Shown: positions 11,435 to 22,408, numbered from the stretch's first letter. The stretch: 64,000 nt of DNA from Agriotes lineatus (GCA_940337035.1 CALNHX010001947.1:62001-126000); one strand, 5' to 3'. A program made the numbers and translations. Notes: generated from the letters alone by a model not told the origin.

Positions 11435-12157
11435 TTCTTCTACCACTTAATATAGGACAGTGGCCTGTTTTAACCACAAAGTGGTTCTATGAGCCCTCTT
11501 TGCCCTTAGGCCGGGTAGGTGGCTAGCCTTGCCCGTCGAAAGTGAAGAAGAGTTCCCTTATTAGGGGTTAACGACTACCACAGATGTTAGCATGGTAGCC
11601 AGAGAGCGTACGATTTTTAAAATCTGTCTATAGTTTGCGCCGGTAATAGAACCCGGGCCGCCCACCTGAAGGCGAGCATTTGCTCGCTGAGCCATCCGCT
11701 CATGATTAATTTCTTCTTCCTCTTATTATAGGCCAATGGCCTATTTTAACCACAAAGTGGTTCTATGAGCCCTCTTTGCCCTTAGGCCGGGTAGGTGGCT
11801 AGCCTTGCCCGTCGAAAATGAGGAAGAGTTCCCTTGTTTTAGGGGTTAACGACTACCACAGGTGTTAGCGTGGTAGCCGGGGAGCGTACGATTTTTAAAA
11901 TCCGTCTATAGTATCTGCCGGGATCGAACCCAGGCCGGCCCCCTAAGAGGCGAGCATTTGCTCGCTGGGCCATCCGCTCATAATTAATTTCTTCTTCCTC
12001 TTATTATAGGCCAGTGGCCTGTTTTAACCACATAGTGGTTTTATGAGCCCTCTTTGCCCTTAGGCCGGGTAGGTGGCTAGCCTTGCCCGTCGAAAATGAG
12101 GAAGAGTTCCCTTGTTTTAGGGGTTAACGACTACCACAGGTGTTAGCGTGGTAGCCG
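11435..12157 (-). mobile_element. tRNA-derived SINE, head-to-tail trimer
   Basis: Three copies follow one another: 11435-11712 and 11713-11990 (278 bp each) and 11991-12157 (lacking the head). On the minus strand each complete unit begins with a tRNA-like head holding a Pol III A box (TGGCCCAGCGAG near 11959-11973) and a B box (GGTTCGATCCC, rc of 11920-11930). The tail ends in a GAAGAAG-like run. The whole trimer is flanked by TTCAGTC at 11428-11434 and 12158-12164, consistent with one target duplication for a multimeric insertion. Transcription would be by RNA polymerase III and retrotransposition would depend on a partner LINE. A tail fragment recurs near 51547-51597. Confidence 0.85.
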
Positions 12158-12610
12158 TTCAGTCGTTCTAATTAATATATTTTATGACAATATGATGTAA
12201 TTTTGAGGCAAAATGGTGCTCCCACCTGAAATTTTTAGGTGAAAGCACTATGATTTTGACCAGTTATGAAAAGTATCAAAAAGTCACTTTTTTTAATGTC
12301 ACCAAAGGCAATGTGAAAAAATAATACATTATAAGGAAGAGAAGAGCATAATTTTTCCCAAAATTAAGTTTGCAGCTCAAGGGCGAAGCCGAGCACTACA
12401 AATACACAGAGGAAAAAATGGTGTTCTGCCCTGCCGTGTGAATACAATTTTTTCAAGGGCCAGGATCAGAACCGTAAAAAACATATTTTTGTAACTAAAA
12501 CATTACTGTTAATCAAAATTATGCTGTAATATTTAGCAGTCTTTGAACTGTGTCATTTTACGAATACCATGACAACAGACATTTTAATTTTGTTTCATAT
12601 TGTCCTTTGA

Positions 12611-14019
12611 TAGTCCAGTTACATTAGGATACGGCTGCCAAAAAATCCAAGTAAGCTGAATTTTTTCATACACCCTTATTTTGACATTACAAATAATGTC
12701 TCAGAAGTCCCCATCGATATCGCGCTTACGTTTTGAGTTATTCAAGGTCAAAGTTCACAAAAATAAGTTTTTCGCAAATATCTCGTTTTCTATGGGTCGT
12801 ATGACTTTTCTAGTTATTACAAAAAATGAAGGCTAGGAAATTCTCTACAAAAAAAATTATACAGGTTTTTTGAGTACAACTGACCATTCAGTAAATAACA
12901 CACTGTTAAGTTTTGCAGACGGGTTTTACTTCTTTTTACGATAACGGAAGTATTGGATTCACCCCAAAAATTCTAAATTGAGTTTTCAACAGATCCTCAC
13001 GTTTTAGAGTCCCCTGAACCCAAAAAACGTGTTTTTGTTCATTGGTCTGTCTGGCTGTGTGTGTGTGTCTGTCTGTGAACAGAATATCTCAAAAACAAAA
13101 AGAGGTATGGTATTGAAACTTCATATATAAGTTTTGTGTACTATCTAAATGTGACAGCAAGCTTTTGAAGAAAATCGTATAACCGGAAGTATGATGTTTA
13201 CTCTTGTGTTTCAAAAACGGCTCGAACGATTTTTTTTAAAACTTTACATTTTTATTACATTTTTAATGTGTATTGATTGAGATGAGTGATTTTCAAGTAG
13301 AATTTTAGAGGTATTCAACTGAAAAATCACTAATCTCACATCAATACACATTAAAAATGTAATAAAAATATAGTTTGAAAAAAATAGAACCGTTTTTGAA
13401 ACAAGAGTAAACATCATACTTCCAGTTATGCGATTTTCTTCAAAAGGCTTACTGTCCCATTTAGATAGTAGGTACACAAAACTTATATATGAAGTTTCAA
13501 CGCCGTACCTCTTTCCGTTTTTGAGTTATTCTGTTCACAGGCAGACAGACCGATGGATGGACGGACACACAGACCAATGAGCAAAAACACGTTTTTTGGG
13601 TTCAGGGGACTCTAAAACGTGAGGATCTGTTGAAAACTCAATTTAGAATTTTTGGGGTGAATCCAATACTTCCTTTATTGTAAAAGGAAGTAAAACCCGT
13701 CTGCAAAACTTAACACTGTGTTATTTACTGAACGGTTAATTGCACTCAAAAAACCTGTATAATCTTTTTTGTAGAGAATTTCCTAGCCTTCATTTTTTGT
13801 AATAACTAAAAAAGTCATACGACCCATAGAAAGCGAGATATTTGCAAAAAACTTATTTCTGCGACTTTTGACCTTGAATAACTCAAAACGCAAGCGCGAT
13901 ATCGATGGGGACTTTTGAGACATTGTTTGTAATGTCAAAATAAAGGTGTATGCAAAATTTCAGCTCACTTGGATTTTTTCGCCAAATGCTGCGGTTTTCC
14001 GTCTAATGTAACTGGACTA
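12611..14019. mobile_element. 1.4 kb fold-back element with ~690-bp arms
   Basis: Sequence from 12611 to about 13295 is the reverse complement of about 13325-14019. The outer ends are exactly TAGTCCAGTTACATTAG and its complement. The centre is a loop of about 30 bases. TGA occurs on both sides (12608-12610 and 14020-14022), a possible 3-bp target duplication; alternatively the terminal TA is the duplicated site, as for Tc1/mariner-type transposition. There is no transposase; the 13244-13477 frame is only arm sequence. Confidence 0.85.
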
Positions 14020-14704
14020 TGAGAGAAAATGTGTTCTTTCTCTGACAATTTTTGTAACCTAAAATATGATTCTCCTCACGGTTGGGAATGAAAGTGTTAC
14101 ACGAGTAATGTCATCAGAAAATATTATAAATACTACGACTACAGCAATAGTAACATAAAATGAATAACTTCCCTTGGTGATTCCATGTTACTCAGGCTTT
14201 TGCAACATTTGTTCACCCTGGACCCAAGTGCTTTTGGATTTTCTCTTGCCAACTTGTTTTTGGTCGTCCTCTTCCTCTCTTGTGCAGATTTGAGTTTGGT
14301 TGATATGCATATCCTCGCACTACTAAAACAATAATAATTAAATAATTTTGCATATATGCTGGGAAAATGGCGTATCAACTCTCCTTTGTCTGTTTAAAAT
14401 TATTTCTGGTCCTATACATTCCTTGAAAAATGTAATTAATTTTGGTAACATAGTCCCCTCCCGTATCTCTTTATTTCATTTAATCTCTTCCACAAATAAG
14501 TTGTTATGGCCGGAATTTGTGATCGCCAACTGTTCTTGTATCTTAAAACAAAAGCAATTAAAACTTGTAAAGAAACTGTGACAGTAAGTACCTGAAAAAA
14601 CTAATTGTGATTCTGCATCAAATGTATTTTTCCCTCTTTATTGTTATTAGTAAATTGGGAGTACGTGTTTCTGTGAAAGAAAACATTAGAAGGTTTCATC
14701 TTCA
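14020..14704. other. Non-coding stretch before Helitron
   Basis: No gene is supported. Bases 14170-14285 match the repeat fragment at 9005-9105. A minus-strand frame at 14139-14378 includes a short basic segment but no recognisable domain. Confidence 0.4.
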
Positions 14705-14881
14705 TCATTGAACGAGTAACATACGTGTCAGCAAAGGTATTTTCTCAATGATGCTGTTAAAAAGAATTTCCACGTCCTTTCTTGTAAATCGTGTCTGTGT
14801 ACCCCTTCTCGAAACAGTTGCTCCATTGTTCTTTCTCCTTCTACGTCCTGGATTACATTTATCCCTTTTCGGAGTTACCAT
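14705..14881 (-). CDS. 58-residue basic ORF just after the Helitron stop
   Basis: An ATG lies two codons beyond the TAA that ends the Helitron protein, in the same frame, and opens a 58-codon frame. The N-terminal half is strongly basic (GRRRRKN, SRRGTQ). The C-terminal half looks helical (VEILFNSIIEKI). I do not recognise the family. It could be a downstream cistron, a readthrough extension or chance. Supporting a real protein: immediate adjacency, same frame, and non-random composition against an AT-rich background. Confidence 0.3.
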   Translation of the reverse strand: MVTPKRDKCNPGRRRRKNNGATVSRRGTQTRFTRKDVEILFNSIIEKIPLLTRMLLVQ

Positions 14882-14887
14882 CTTGTT

Positions 14888-17800
14888 TTAAAGAATTTCT
14901 TTGTAAACAATATTTTTTGTATGCCGTTCACCACCTTTTATTGCTACTTTCAATCCGTTCATAGTTTTTACTCGAGAAAAAGCAACATATAATTGCCCAT
15001 GTGAAAATACAGGAGTATTTAGATACAAACCAACTTTAGTGAACGTTTGCCCCTGACTTTTATTTATTGTCATTGCAAAAGAAAGTCTAATAGGAAATTG
15101 TTTACGCTTCAATACAAATGGCAAATTGGTATCAGATGGGCATAAAGTGATACGTGGAATCAGTACATACTTTCCTTTGTTTGCCCCACATGCAACTGAG
15201 CATCCAAGAATATACCTGCCCATATGTTGTACAATTAACCTAGTCCCATTGCATAATCCCTTCTTTATATCTAAATTTCTCAACAGCATAACAATTGCAC
15301 CAATTTTTAACCGCAGTTCGTGAGGGGGCATACCCGATGGTGTCAATGAGTGTAAAAACTCTGTGGGAAACTGGATCACTTCTGATTCTTCACACTCAGC
15401 TTCATCAATGCTCATGTAAATTTGTTCTTCTCCCGTAAGTAATTTGAGTACTTTGTTGTTAATGTCGAGCGAGTCAATGTTTTTCGGCGTCAAAATCACT
15501 TTGTCACAAAGACTATCTGCATTGTCTGGAAGAATCTCTTTACCATATACGTCCTCAATTAAATTGCCAGTACTAATACACTGCTGCGGTATTGGAATTT
15601 TTTCATCTTTATCAGTTTGTATTTTACCATCACCTATAATAATAAATTTGTAAACGTAAACAGATTTACTTTTGGCGCCTAACATAAAATACATAATTGT
15701 TTTTAATTTAAAAATAATTTCAAATTTAAAAAAGCCTAGGTATTTATTTTCCTTTGTTTAATAATTATTCATGCCACCTGTAGTAAAATAACAACTTACC
15801 TATATCTAAAAGTAATGTTGACCACATGTCTTCTCCTGCTGCCCTCATATTTGTTATTAGCTTTATGACTTTAAAATGTGCCCATAATGACGATTTCTTT
15901 AAACATGCATCAATACAATCTGACCTTGTTCCACGATAGACAACAGGAAGTACTTGGCGAAAGTCGCCACCCAAAATCATCAATTTTCCTCCAAAAACTT
16001 CATTATTACCCATAATGTCCTTGAGCAAAATGTTTACAGCTTCTAACGCATATTTTGGTGCCATCGGAGCTTCATCCCAAATAATAACTGTACTACTTTG
16101 TAATATGCTTGCTGCGGGAGTGTTCATTTTCATTGTAGAAAGAAATGACGTTTTGTTAATTGGTACAGGAAGTTTAAATCGATTGTGAACTGTACGTCCA
16201 TCAAGCAGTAATGTAGCGGCAATACCAGACCAGGCTACATTTAAAACAGCTACACCTCTACCTTTACATATGTGATTTATAGTTGTATATAAATACGTTT
16301 TGCCTGATCCCCCTGGTCCATCGATAAAAATACATTTTGCTGATCGTGATGATTGTTCTAAGAGATGGACTATTTCATCACAGGCAGCTTTTTGACTGGG
16401 ATTCAGGGTTCTGTACATACTTTCCCCTTCAGCTTGGTGGTTTTGAGAATTGTCAACGACGGCAATGTGTGGCTGAATTTGTGGAAGTGGTATAAAATCC
16501 GAAAGTTTTCGACCACAAACTTTCATTGAATCATCGATGGCATAGTAAGCGGTAGCCTCTGATTCTTCTATAGACAAACTTCTGCGGAAATCTTCAGATA
16601 ATGCAGCTTTAAATTCTTGCCACAATTGTAAAGCATTTGATACGTTGCAAAATAATGTTGCAAATACATTCCTCAGTTGTGATGGAAGCTGAAAATTTAC
16701 AACTTCAGCTAAACATCGTGCATATTCTCGATCATCAAGTAATAAACCGGCTTCTTTGGCAGCTTCAAGGAATGTATCGTGAACTTGGCCATTAATGGTT
16801 TTCAAATCATCAAATGATGTAGCTCCTTTTACGTGTAGTAACAATAATCGCATATGGTATCTTTCAACATCCTGGGGCCCAACAGTATACATTCTACCGA
16901 TTTCCTTAGCAAATCGTTTGCGTCTATTCCAGGTGGTGGTAGCTTTATTGAAAACAAAATGTTCTGGAATTTCCCGGTAATACAAAGTACGCGAATCAAT
17001 CATATTATCTTCAGGTTGGTAACCATTTTGGAATATTTCTTCACATAATTTATTTAACTTAAACCATGCTGTCAGAGTGGAATTTTTTGAATGCGCTCGA
17101 TCTACTGCATCTTGAACATTACCCTCAACAAAACATATATTTTGATGATTAGGAAGGTGTACAGCAAGACGATAAATGGTGTGCGAGCGATTTTGCATAT
17201 CGAATCCAAAAATTCTCCACGATGCCTCTGGAGCGCTTACATAGCGTGCGTCTAAATGTGCAGTTATTTCATCATAATGAATTTCACTGCTTGTTCCCCC
17301 ACCTTCTTCGCTTGTTTGCTTTAATTTTAAAGCAGCACGATCATGCCCCTTATAAACATATTTATACAGATATTTTACACTTTTTACACTGGAGCAGACT
17401 TCAACGTTTATGTGAGCATTATATTTTAAGGATAGATACCGATTATAAGGAACAATCCATCTGTTATCAATTATGTGGTCTTTTATCTAAAAACAAATGA
17501 AACTAATGTCACAACATAAAGCATAAATTTTACTATAATGCTACAGACATTTTGTGTCAAAAGAATTTCAATTCCCCATACAAAAAGTTAATATTCTCTG
17601 TGATTATGGATTGACCGCTACCTACTGATTATTATACCAGCTATATTGGCATTATGTTGCAATTATTGGTAACAGCAGAATTTGACAATATATGATGCCG
17701 ATATAAATCATAATTATGATATTATCATAATTTAAACATTTTGTGGTTATCGTAAGTCCTGTTTCTTTTGTATATACATGGTGTTCAAAGTTAATTGTGC

Positions 17801-20061
17801 ACTATTGCTAAGTTTAATAACATTTATTAAATCCAACCCCACTTAAAGCATCAATGGATCAACATCGGATTGCTAAGTTTGTTATTATTGGAGCTACAAT
17901 TTCGATTACAGTAGTAAATTTGTAAGACATATAATAACCACAAAATGTTTACATTGTGATGTGAGCACTCCATGTTTGACACACAAATTAATGAAAGCAA
18001 TGCAATATAATTATCTGTAGCCTAATAAGCCTAAAAAAATTCCTACAAACCTAATGAAATTGAATGTAAGAGGTAGTAAATACTATTCACATAAATATTA
18101 ATATACCTGCAAAGTATTTCCATTGGCACGTCTCTTATACTGAGGATAACCATCCACTTCAATTTTGGTTTCTTCACAAACACTTTTTGGATATCCCTTT
18201 GTGCATACACCATCTTGCATACATGGAGAAGCAGGATTTAAAGTACCACAAGGGCCATGGACCATGCACTTCTTGACTATCTCAAACAGTCGCTTATCTT
18301 CAAATGGGTTTGGAATCTCAGCTGTTACAATTCTATCTACGTCTTCTGCAGTTCGTAACTTGTCGTCTACTAAAATGTAATTTTTGTAATTATTCAAAGT
18401 TTTGAAGATTATCTTTATAAATACCTGCAAGAATTAAAAGCATGTGACAATGTGGTAATCCCCTCTTTTGAAATTCTGTTACACAAACATAAGCAAGTAC
18501 ACGTCCAAGAAGATGATTGTGTAGTATTTTTTGTTTGAGCCGGTCAAGTTTCAATTTAAACACGCGTGCAACTATATCGGGTCTATCAGATGCAGTTTCA
18601 TTTGGTGCTAATTGTGTTTGTATTTCGGACCACATTGGATTGCATGTGAAAGTTAAAAAAATGTCGGGTTTACCATACTTTGCTACTATTGCCATAGCAT
18701 CTTGGTAACCTTGCTGCATTGCACGAGGGCCACCAGCATAGGAAGATGGTAGTATTACACGTCGACCAACTTTAGCATTTTGATTTGCTGCCGCATTGCC
18801 AATGTAGTCCATCAACGTTTGATAGGTGTCTGCACGTAACTCCTTTTGATGAGTTCTTTCATAATTCAACCGATTCTGTTCCAGTTTCACATATGAATCA
18901 ACAACATATTGTTGAAACAGTTTTCCTGAATGGTGAATTGCCGAAAACCTTTCCCGAACTGCTAATCGATATGAGTAATACTCTTTTTGCGTAACTCGAG
19001 TCCTTTTTCTAAGAGATCCCTGCTTGCAGAGGTCTAAATGCCATCCGAAATCACCTCCAGGAAATAATAGAGGGTACGTCAATGGATCACAACTTTTATC
19101 CAAGTAAGAAACTTGTCGAAGACCACCCCCCCTTGCAAAAACTGTAAAACTGCGTGTCAACGGTACCTCACCATCTTCACCTACGAATACAGCAGCAATT
19201 TCATTAGCAGCAGTTGGTGCATTATATCGCCTTTGGTCCATTGTTTTTGATACATCAAAAAACATTCTGACTGATGGAGTTGATCTATTTTCTAGGAGAG
19301 CTAGTCTTTCTTCTTCCTCGATTACTTCTTTCATCATACGCAATGAAGCAACGTATGGATTTATATTAGATAAAATATCACCTAACTGACACATTATTGA
19401 TGCAATGCAACCAGAATTTGTTGAATTACTTAACCTTTCAGTAGTCGCCATTTCAGAATCTAATATATATATTTGCCCGTATGCAGGTTTATTACCGACA
19501 TCAGGGTACAACGGACCAACTCTGTGGTATATTTGACCATGTATTTTAAAACAGTATGGACCATTTCCACGAGGAGCAACTATATTTGCACCCATTGATG
19601 CCATAGCCAAACTGCTGTTGTAATTCCTAATGTACTTGCGAAAATTGTTTGAGCGAGAATCAGTTCCATTCAAAAGATGTTCCAGTTGTTTGGGATATAA
19701 CTGCAGGTCTGGGAGCTTCACATTGCCAAAATTACAGCAGTCGTTGAATTCTTCCCTGCGACGACCCCTTACCTCTGCTGCAAAATGTAAGGCCCCGCAA
19801 TGCTTGCACTGTACGTCCATGAAACCAAGTGTATCTTCTGCCAGATCCTGCAATAGCTCACAATCTTCAAAATGACGCTATAATAAAAGAAACAAATTGT
19901 TGCATTAAGTAATTATTGTTGGTGTAGTTAATCGTTGATCAACATACCTGAAAATCAGTCGGCTGTGAAGGGTTAACATCCATGAAAGCAAGTGTATCTT
20001 CTGGCAGATCCTGCAATAGCTCACGGTTTTGTGTATTTCTTACGTAATCTTCAAAATGTCG
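14888..20061 (-). CDS. Helitron replicase-helicase (RepHel), five exons, open throughout
   Basis: Exons are 19948-20061, 18425-19877, 18107-18369, 15800-17486 and 14888-15633. All junctions are GT-AG and the phases match, giving about 1,420 codons with no stop. The order is a CxHC-type zinc region (CKHCGALHF), the Helitron-like N-terminal domain, the Rep HUH motif (GLPHCHML near 18445), the paired-tyrosine segment (KYLYKYVYKG at 17346-17378), then a PIF1-like SF1 helicase with Walker A (GPGGSGKT near 16315), Walker B (IIWDEAPM near 16075) and a C-terminal AFSR motif. Rep nicks and joins single-stranded DNA for rolling-circle-like transposition; the helicase unwinds it. The first exon shown has no start codon, so an upstream exon is needed. 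The terminal TC and CTRR/hairpin ends were not located. Confidence 0.88.
15634..15799 (-). other. Helitron intron, 166 bp
   Basis: Donor GTAAGT at 15799 and acceptor TTATTATAG ending at 15634. Joining the exons restores helicase motif spacing (LLDIG then DGK). The frame that runs on into the intron is not coding. Confidence 0.8.
17487..18106 (-). other. Helitron intron, 620 bp, with MITE-like repeat
   Basis: Donor GTATAT and acceptor TTTGTTTTTAG. Splicing joins the DGYPQYKRR segment to the WIVPYNRYLSLKY segment in phase 0, as expected for this family. The intron is AT-rich and contains an inverted repeat pair at 17736-17752 and 17935-17951. Confidence 0.82.
17736..17951. repeat. 216-bp segment with inverted ends in Helitron intron
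   Basis: AACATTTTGTGGTTAT at the left and its complement at the right bound about 216 bp. This could be a small MITE inserted in the intron, which would explain the intron's large size. No target duplication was identified. Confidence 0.5.
18370..18424 (-). other. Helitron intron, 55 bp
   Basis: Donor GTATTT and acceptor ACATTTTAG. Splicing gives LILAVDDK directly after the HUH motif and removes the stop that ends the upstream frame. Confidence 0.82.
19878..19947 (-). other. Helitron intron, 70 bp, between duplicated exons
   Basis: Donor GTATGT after a CAG codon and acceptor TTTTATTATAG. Both flanking exons start with R-H-F-E-D, and both acceptors carry almost the same sequence, evidence that exon plus acceptor were duplicated. 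Confidence 0.78.
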
Positions 20062-20119
20062 CTATAATAGAAGAAACAAAACAAAAAATAAATAACAACT
20101 GTTCATGTAATTCATCGTT

Positions 20120-20171
20120 AATCAGCCGGCTGTGAAGGGTTTACTTCTTCAGAATCATTGAATGTCAGAAC
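20120..20171 (-). pseudogene. Partial third copy of the Helitron N-terminal exon
   Basis: On the minus strand an acceptor-like CTTCTCAG is followed by an open stretch ending VNPSQPAD, which matches the end of exon 19948-20061 (VNPSQPTDFQ). It then diverges before the donor. It could be the decayed upstream exon or a leftover of the tandem exon duplication. Confidence 0.5.
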
Positions 20172-20185
20172 CTGAGAAGTACAAC

Positions 20186-20306
20186 GCAAATAATTTACAA
20201 TTAACTCGTCAAAACAAATGTGGTGTGATACACTGACACAACTTCCGTTTACAGTAATCTTATAATTAGCCAAACATGTTTGTTAGCTATTTTCTGAGGT
20301 TAGGTT
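20186..20306. repeat. 121-bp direct repeat, copy 1
   Basis: Nearly identical to 22409-22530: both contain TTTACAATTAACTCGTC, GGTGTGATACACTGACACAA and CAAACATGTTTGTTAGC. The two copies flank about 2.1 kb of transposon debris. Confidence 0.9.
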
Positions 20307-20330
20307 AAAGAATTTATCTGAAGGTATTTA

Positions 20331-21340
20331 GGGCCGGTATTACAATCATAGTTTAAACCACACAGTAGAGTTTAAACTGTAGATTAGCTACCAATAGCGT
20401 ATTACAATCTTAAGTAAATTTAAACCAAGCTAGGGTATCGTTTAAACCATTAATACTAAAGTTTAATGCTTATGTGTGCAGTAAAACAGCGATGTCGTAA
20501 CCTCACATCATCATTAAAAGTGTTTATTTTTGTGGAAATTTATATTTATTTGATATGGATAATATATTTTAGATATTTGATGATCTCTTAGAGTCCTCTC
20601 AACATAAGATAGGGACAGGCACGTCACAGTTCGGCTGCGCGGATTTTTGTTACGTCACGCGCCTCAAGAATTGGCAGTGGCGTACACGGATACAAGTGAA
20701 CTCATCGCGTATCCTATCAACTACTAAACCCCCTGGTAACAGGACGCGTATTTAAAAACGTGCCGTTGCTAAGTAACCATTGCCCATCGGGATAATCGCC
20801 AAACCACTGCGCACCCTGGCAATGATGACGTGCCTGTCCCTATCTTAGGTTGGGCGGACTCTAACTGATGATGAAGATGTAATAAGTTTTTCATTTTACT
20901 TCTCTGAAAACACCTTGTTTTCATCTGTTTTTGCAATGACGTAAATGTGGCTTTTTCAGAACTTTTCCCGATGTCCGCTTTTTTTCCGTGCCCTAAATTA
21001 ATAAGAAATAAATCGTTGCTATTGAAATGTTAATCATGTTTGGTACTGTTTTTACGATGTATTATTATTACTTTGAAAATACCTTTCCTACGTTGTTTTT
21101 AGATAAGTATAATAAAAAATATCGTTCATTATAATCATTATACACCCAGAAATGGATTTTTCCAGACTCGTAATGAAATATACTACGTATTATTGAAATG
21201 TCTCGTAGACCAAAAGTATTTCGTGTAATAGAATTCATTTGGAAATGTGGGATGATATGGAATTTATAGACAGATTTAGGCTATCGAAAGCCACAATTTT
21301 ATTAGTAATAGATACTATCCTATAGGTAGACCAACCTAAC
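20331..21340 (+). mobile_element. PIF/Harbinger transposon, 5' part only
   Basis: The segment begins GGGCCGGTATTACAATC, a Harbinger-type terminus, directly after TTA, the usual target trinucleotide. At 21199-21322 a frameshifted plus-strand fragment reads MSRRPKVFR, then, in another frame, MWDDMEFIDRFRLSKAT, matching the N-terminus of Harbinger DDE transposases (acidic stretch then RFRLSK). The catalytic part and the right terminus are missing. A 271-bp MITE is inserted at 20591. Confidence 0.72.
20591..20861. mobile_element. 271-bp MITE with TA target site
   Basis: The terminal inverted repeats of about 38 bp begin GAGTCC and contain AAGATAGGGACAGGCACGTCA. Both ends are bounded by TA. The size and TA site fit a Tc1/mariner-type non-autonomous element. 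Confidence 0.82.
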
Positions 21341-21658
21341 TGTGAGGGTTTGTGTCGTTACGATTTTCTTACCGAATCTGCATTCGAGCATTAATTCATA
21401 TCCGGAAATTATTTTTTACTTTTCGTGCATTTCAACAACGTCCAAATTAATATGAAAAAATTTCCAGAAAGAATTAATGCTCTTATGAGATTATATGTGA
21501 TTATACCATTCATAATGCACAAAATCCCTATTCAGGCCACGTATTAATAAGTGAAAACACTGTGGTGTTATCGTTTTGGTGTTTTCAATTTTGAGCTGTC
21601 AGCTGTCAATGTCATGCCATTTCCAACAAATTTTTTAGGATACGCATTAATTGTATAT

Positions 21659-21780
21659 TGTATGTTAAGAGCTGAAAGTGCATTCTTGCCGCTTGCGCAT
21701 GAATATTGCTGGTTGAGACGAAGTCGAAACCAGCAATCATGCAAAAGCGGCAAGCGCACTTTTAGCTCGGAACATACATA
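21659..21780. repeat. Palindrome, ~55-bp arms
   Basis: TATGTT...TGCCGCTTGCGCATGA...TTGCTGGTT pairs with AACCAGCAA...TGCAAAAGCGGCAAGCGCA...AACATA around a 12-base centre. Non-coding fold-back sequence. Confidence 0.75.
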
Positions 21781-22157
21781 CTATTTTTTCGATGACTGAG
21801 CATATTATTAAAGGAAAATGTCAGATTTCATTTTATCGCAAAAATTAAATGACAATCAAGTTAACATTACTCGCGCAGTCTATGACATATGACGCGATTA
21901 TTTCAACAAATGATGGGCATTTTCAAGGAAACATTCGAACGTGGCTACCTATTTTGTTCACACGGAAACCCAAAACGCTCGGCGAGCAGCAAAGTGATGA
22001 AAACGCACGCTCAGCGGCAAATGTCAACTTTCTGTTGTCAAATGACAGTGAGAAAAATCTAATTTCGATGTCAGTCGTCGAAAAATACATTTTTAGTGTA
22101 ATTCCCTTATTGATATTCATGGTATAATTTAATCAAATACTCACTCGACGACTTTAA

Positions 22158-22282
22158 GAATTATCAAATACTTTTGCTTACAAACTCAACGGATTGCTTT
22201 GTAGAAACACCACTCGCCCTTCGGCTCGTGATGTTTCTAAGCAACCCGTTTCGTGAGAAATCAGAAGTATTTTTGATAATTC
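22158..22282. repeat. Palindrome, ~60-bp imperfect arms
   Basis: GAATTATCAAATACTT at the left pairs with AAGTATTTTTGATAATTC at the right, with further pairing (GTAGAAACA with TGTTTCTAA) inward. Probably the core of a MITE-like element. Confidence 0.7.
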
Positions 22283-22408
22283 AGTCGCCTCGTGGTATTA
22301 TTACTGACAATAAATTAATAAAATAAAATCTCATATACTTCCGCATATAGAATTTGACAGCAAAATAAACGCGAAATTAGTTATTTGGCAATTAGTGCTA
22401 CCAACTTT

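Larger units (their letters stand above)
9235..12550. mobile_element. Fold-back element with internal minisatellite
   Basis: Left arm (about 9235-9775) and right arm (about 11290-12550) are inverted copies, diverged but co-linear. Landmarks shared in opposite orientation include the CACCATTTTTTCCTCTGTGT block (9365 and 12400), ACAGTTTTTA blocks (9690 and 11385) and GGCTAC near 9760 and 11320. The right arm is longer because a SINE trimer is inserted at 11435-12157. Between the arms lie about 220 bp of unique DNA and an 82-bp tandem array. No transposase frame is present. Long inverted arms around tandem repeats recall Foldback-type elements, but assignment to that family is inference. Confidence 0.75.

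Noticed and set aside
11920..11985. tRNA-like sequence considered as a tRNA gene
   Set aside because: It has A and B boxes but is the head of a repeated SINE and does not fold as a clean tRNA from what I can see.
13030..13080. GTGTGTGTGTCTGTCTGTC run considered as an independent microsatellite
   Set aside because: It is part of the fold-back arm; a counterpart lies in the opposite arm.
13244..13477. 77-codon minus frame
   Set aside because: Lies across the loop and arms of the fold-back element; no domain.
14139..14378. 79-codon minus frame with a basic RKRTTKNK segment, resembling LINE C-termini
   Set aside because: Too short and degenerate, and part of a repeat fragment also at 9005-9105.
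21551..22127. Open frames on both strands
   Set aside because: They follow palindromic repeat sequence and have no family match.
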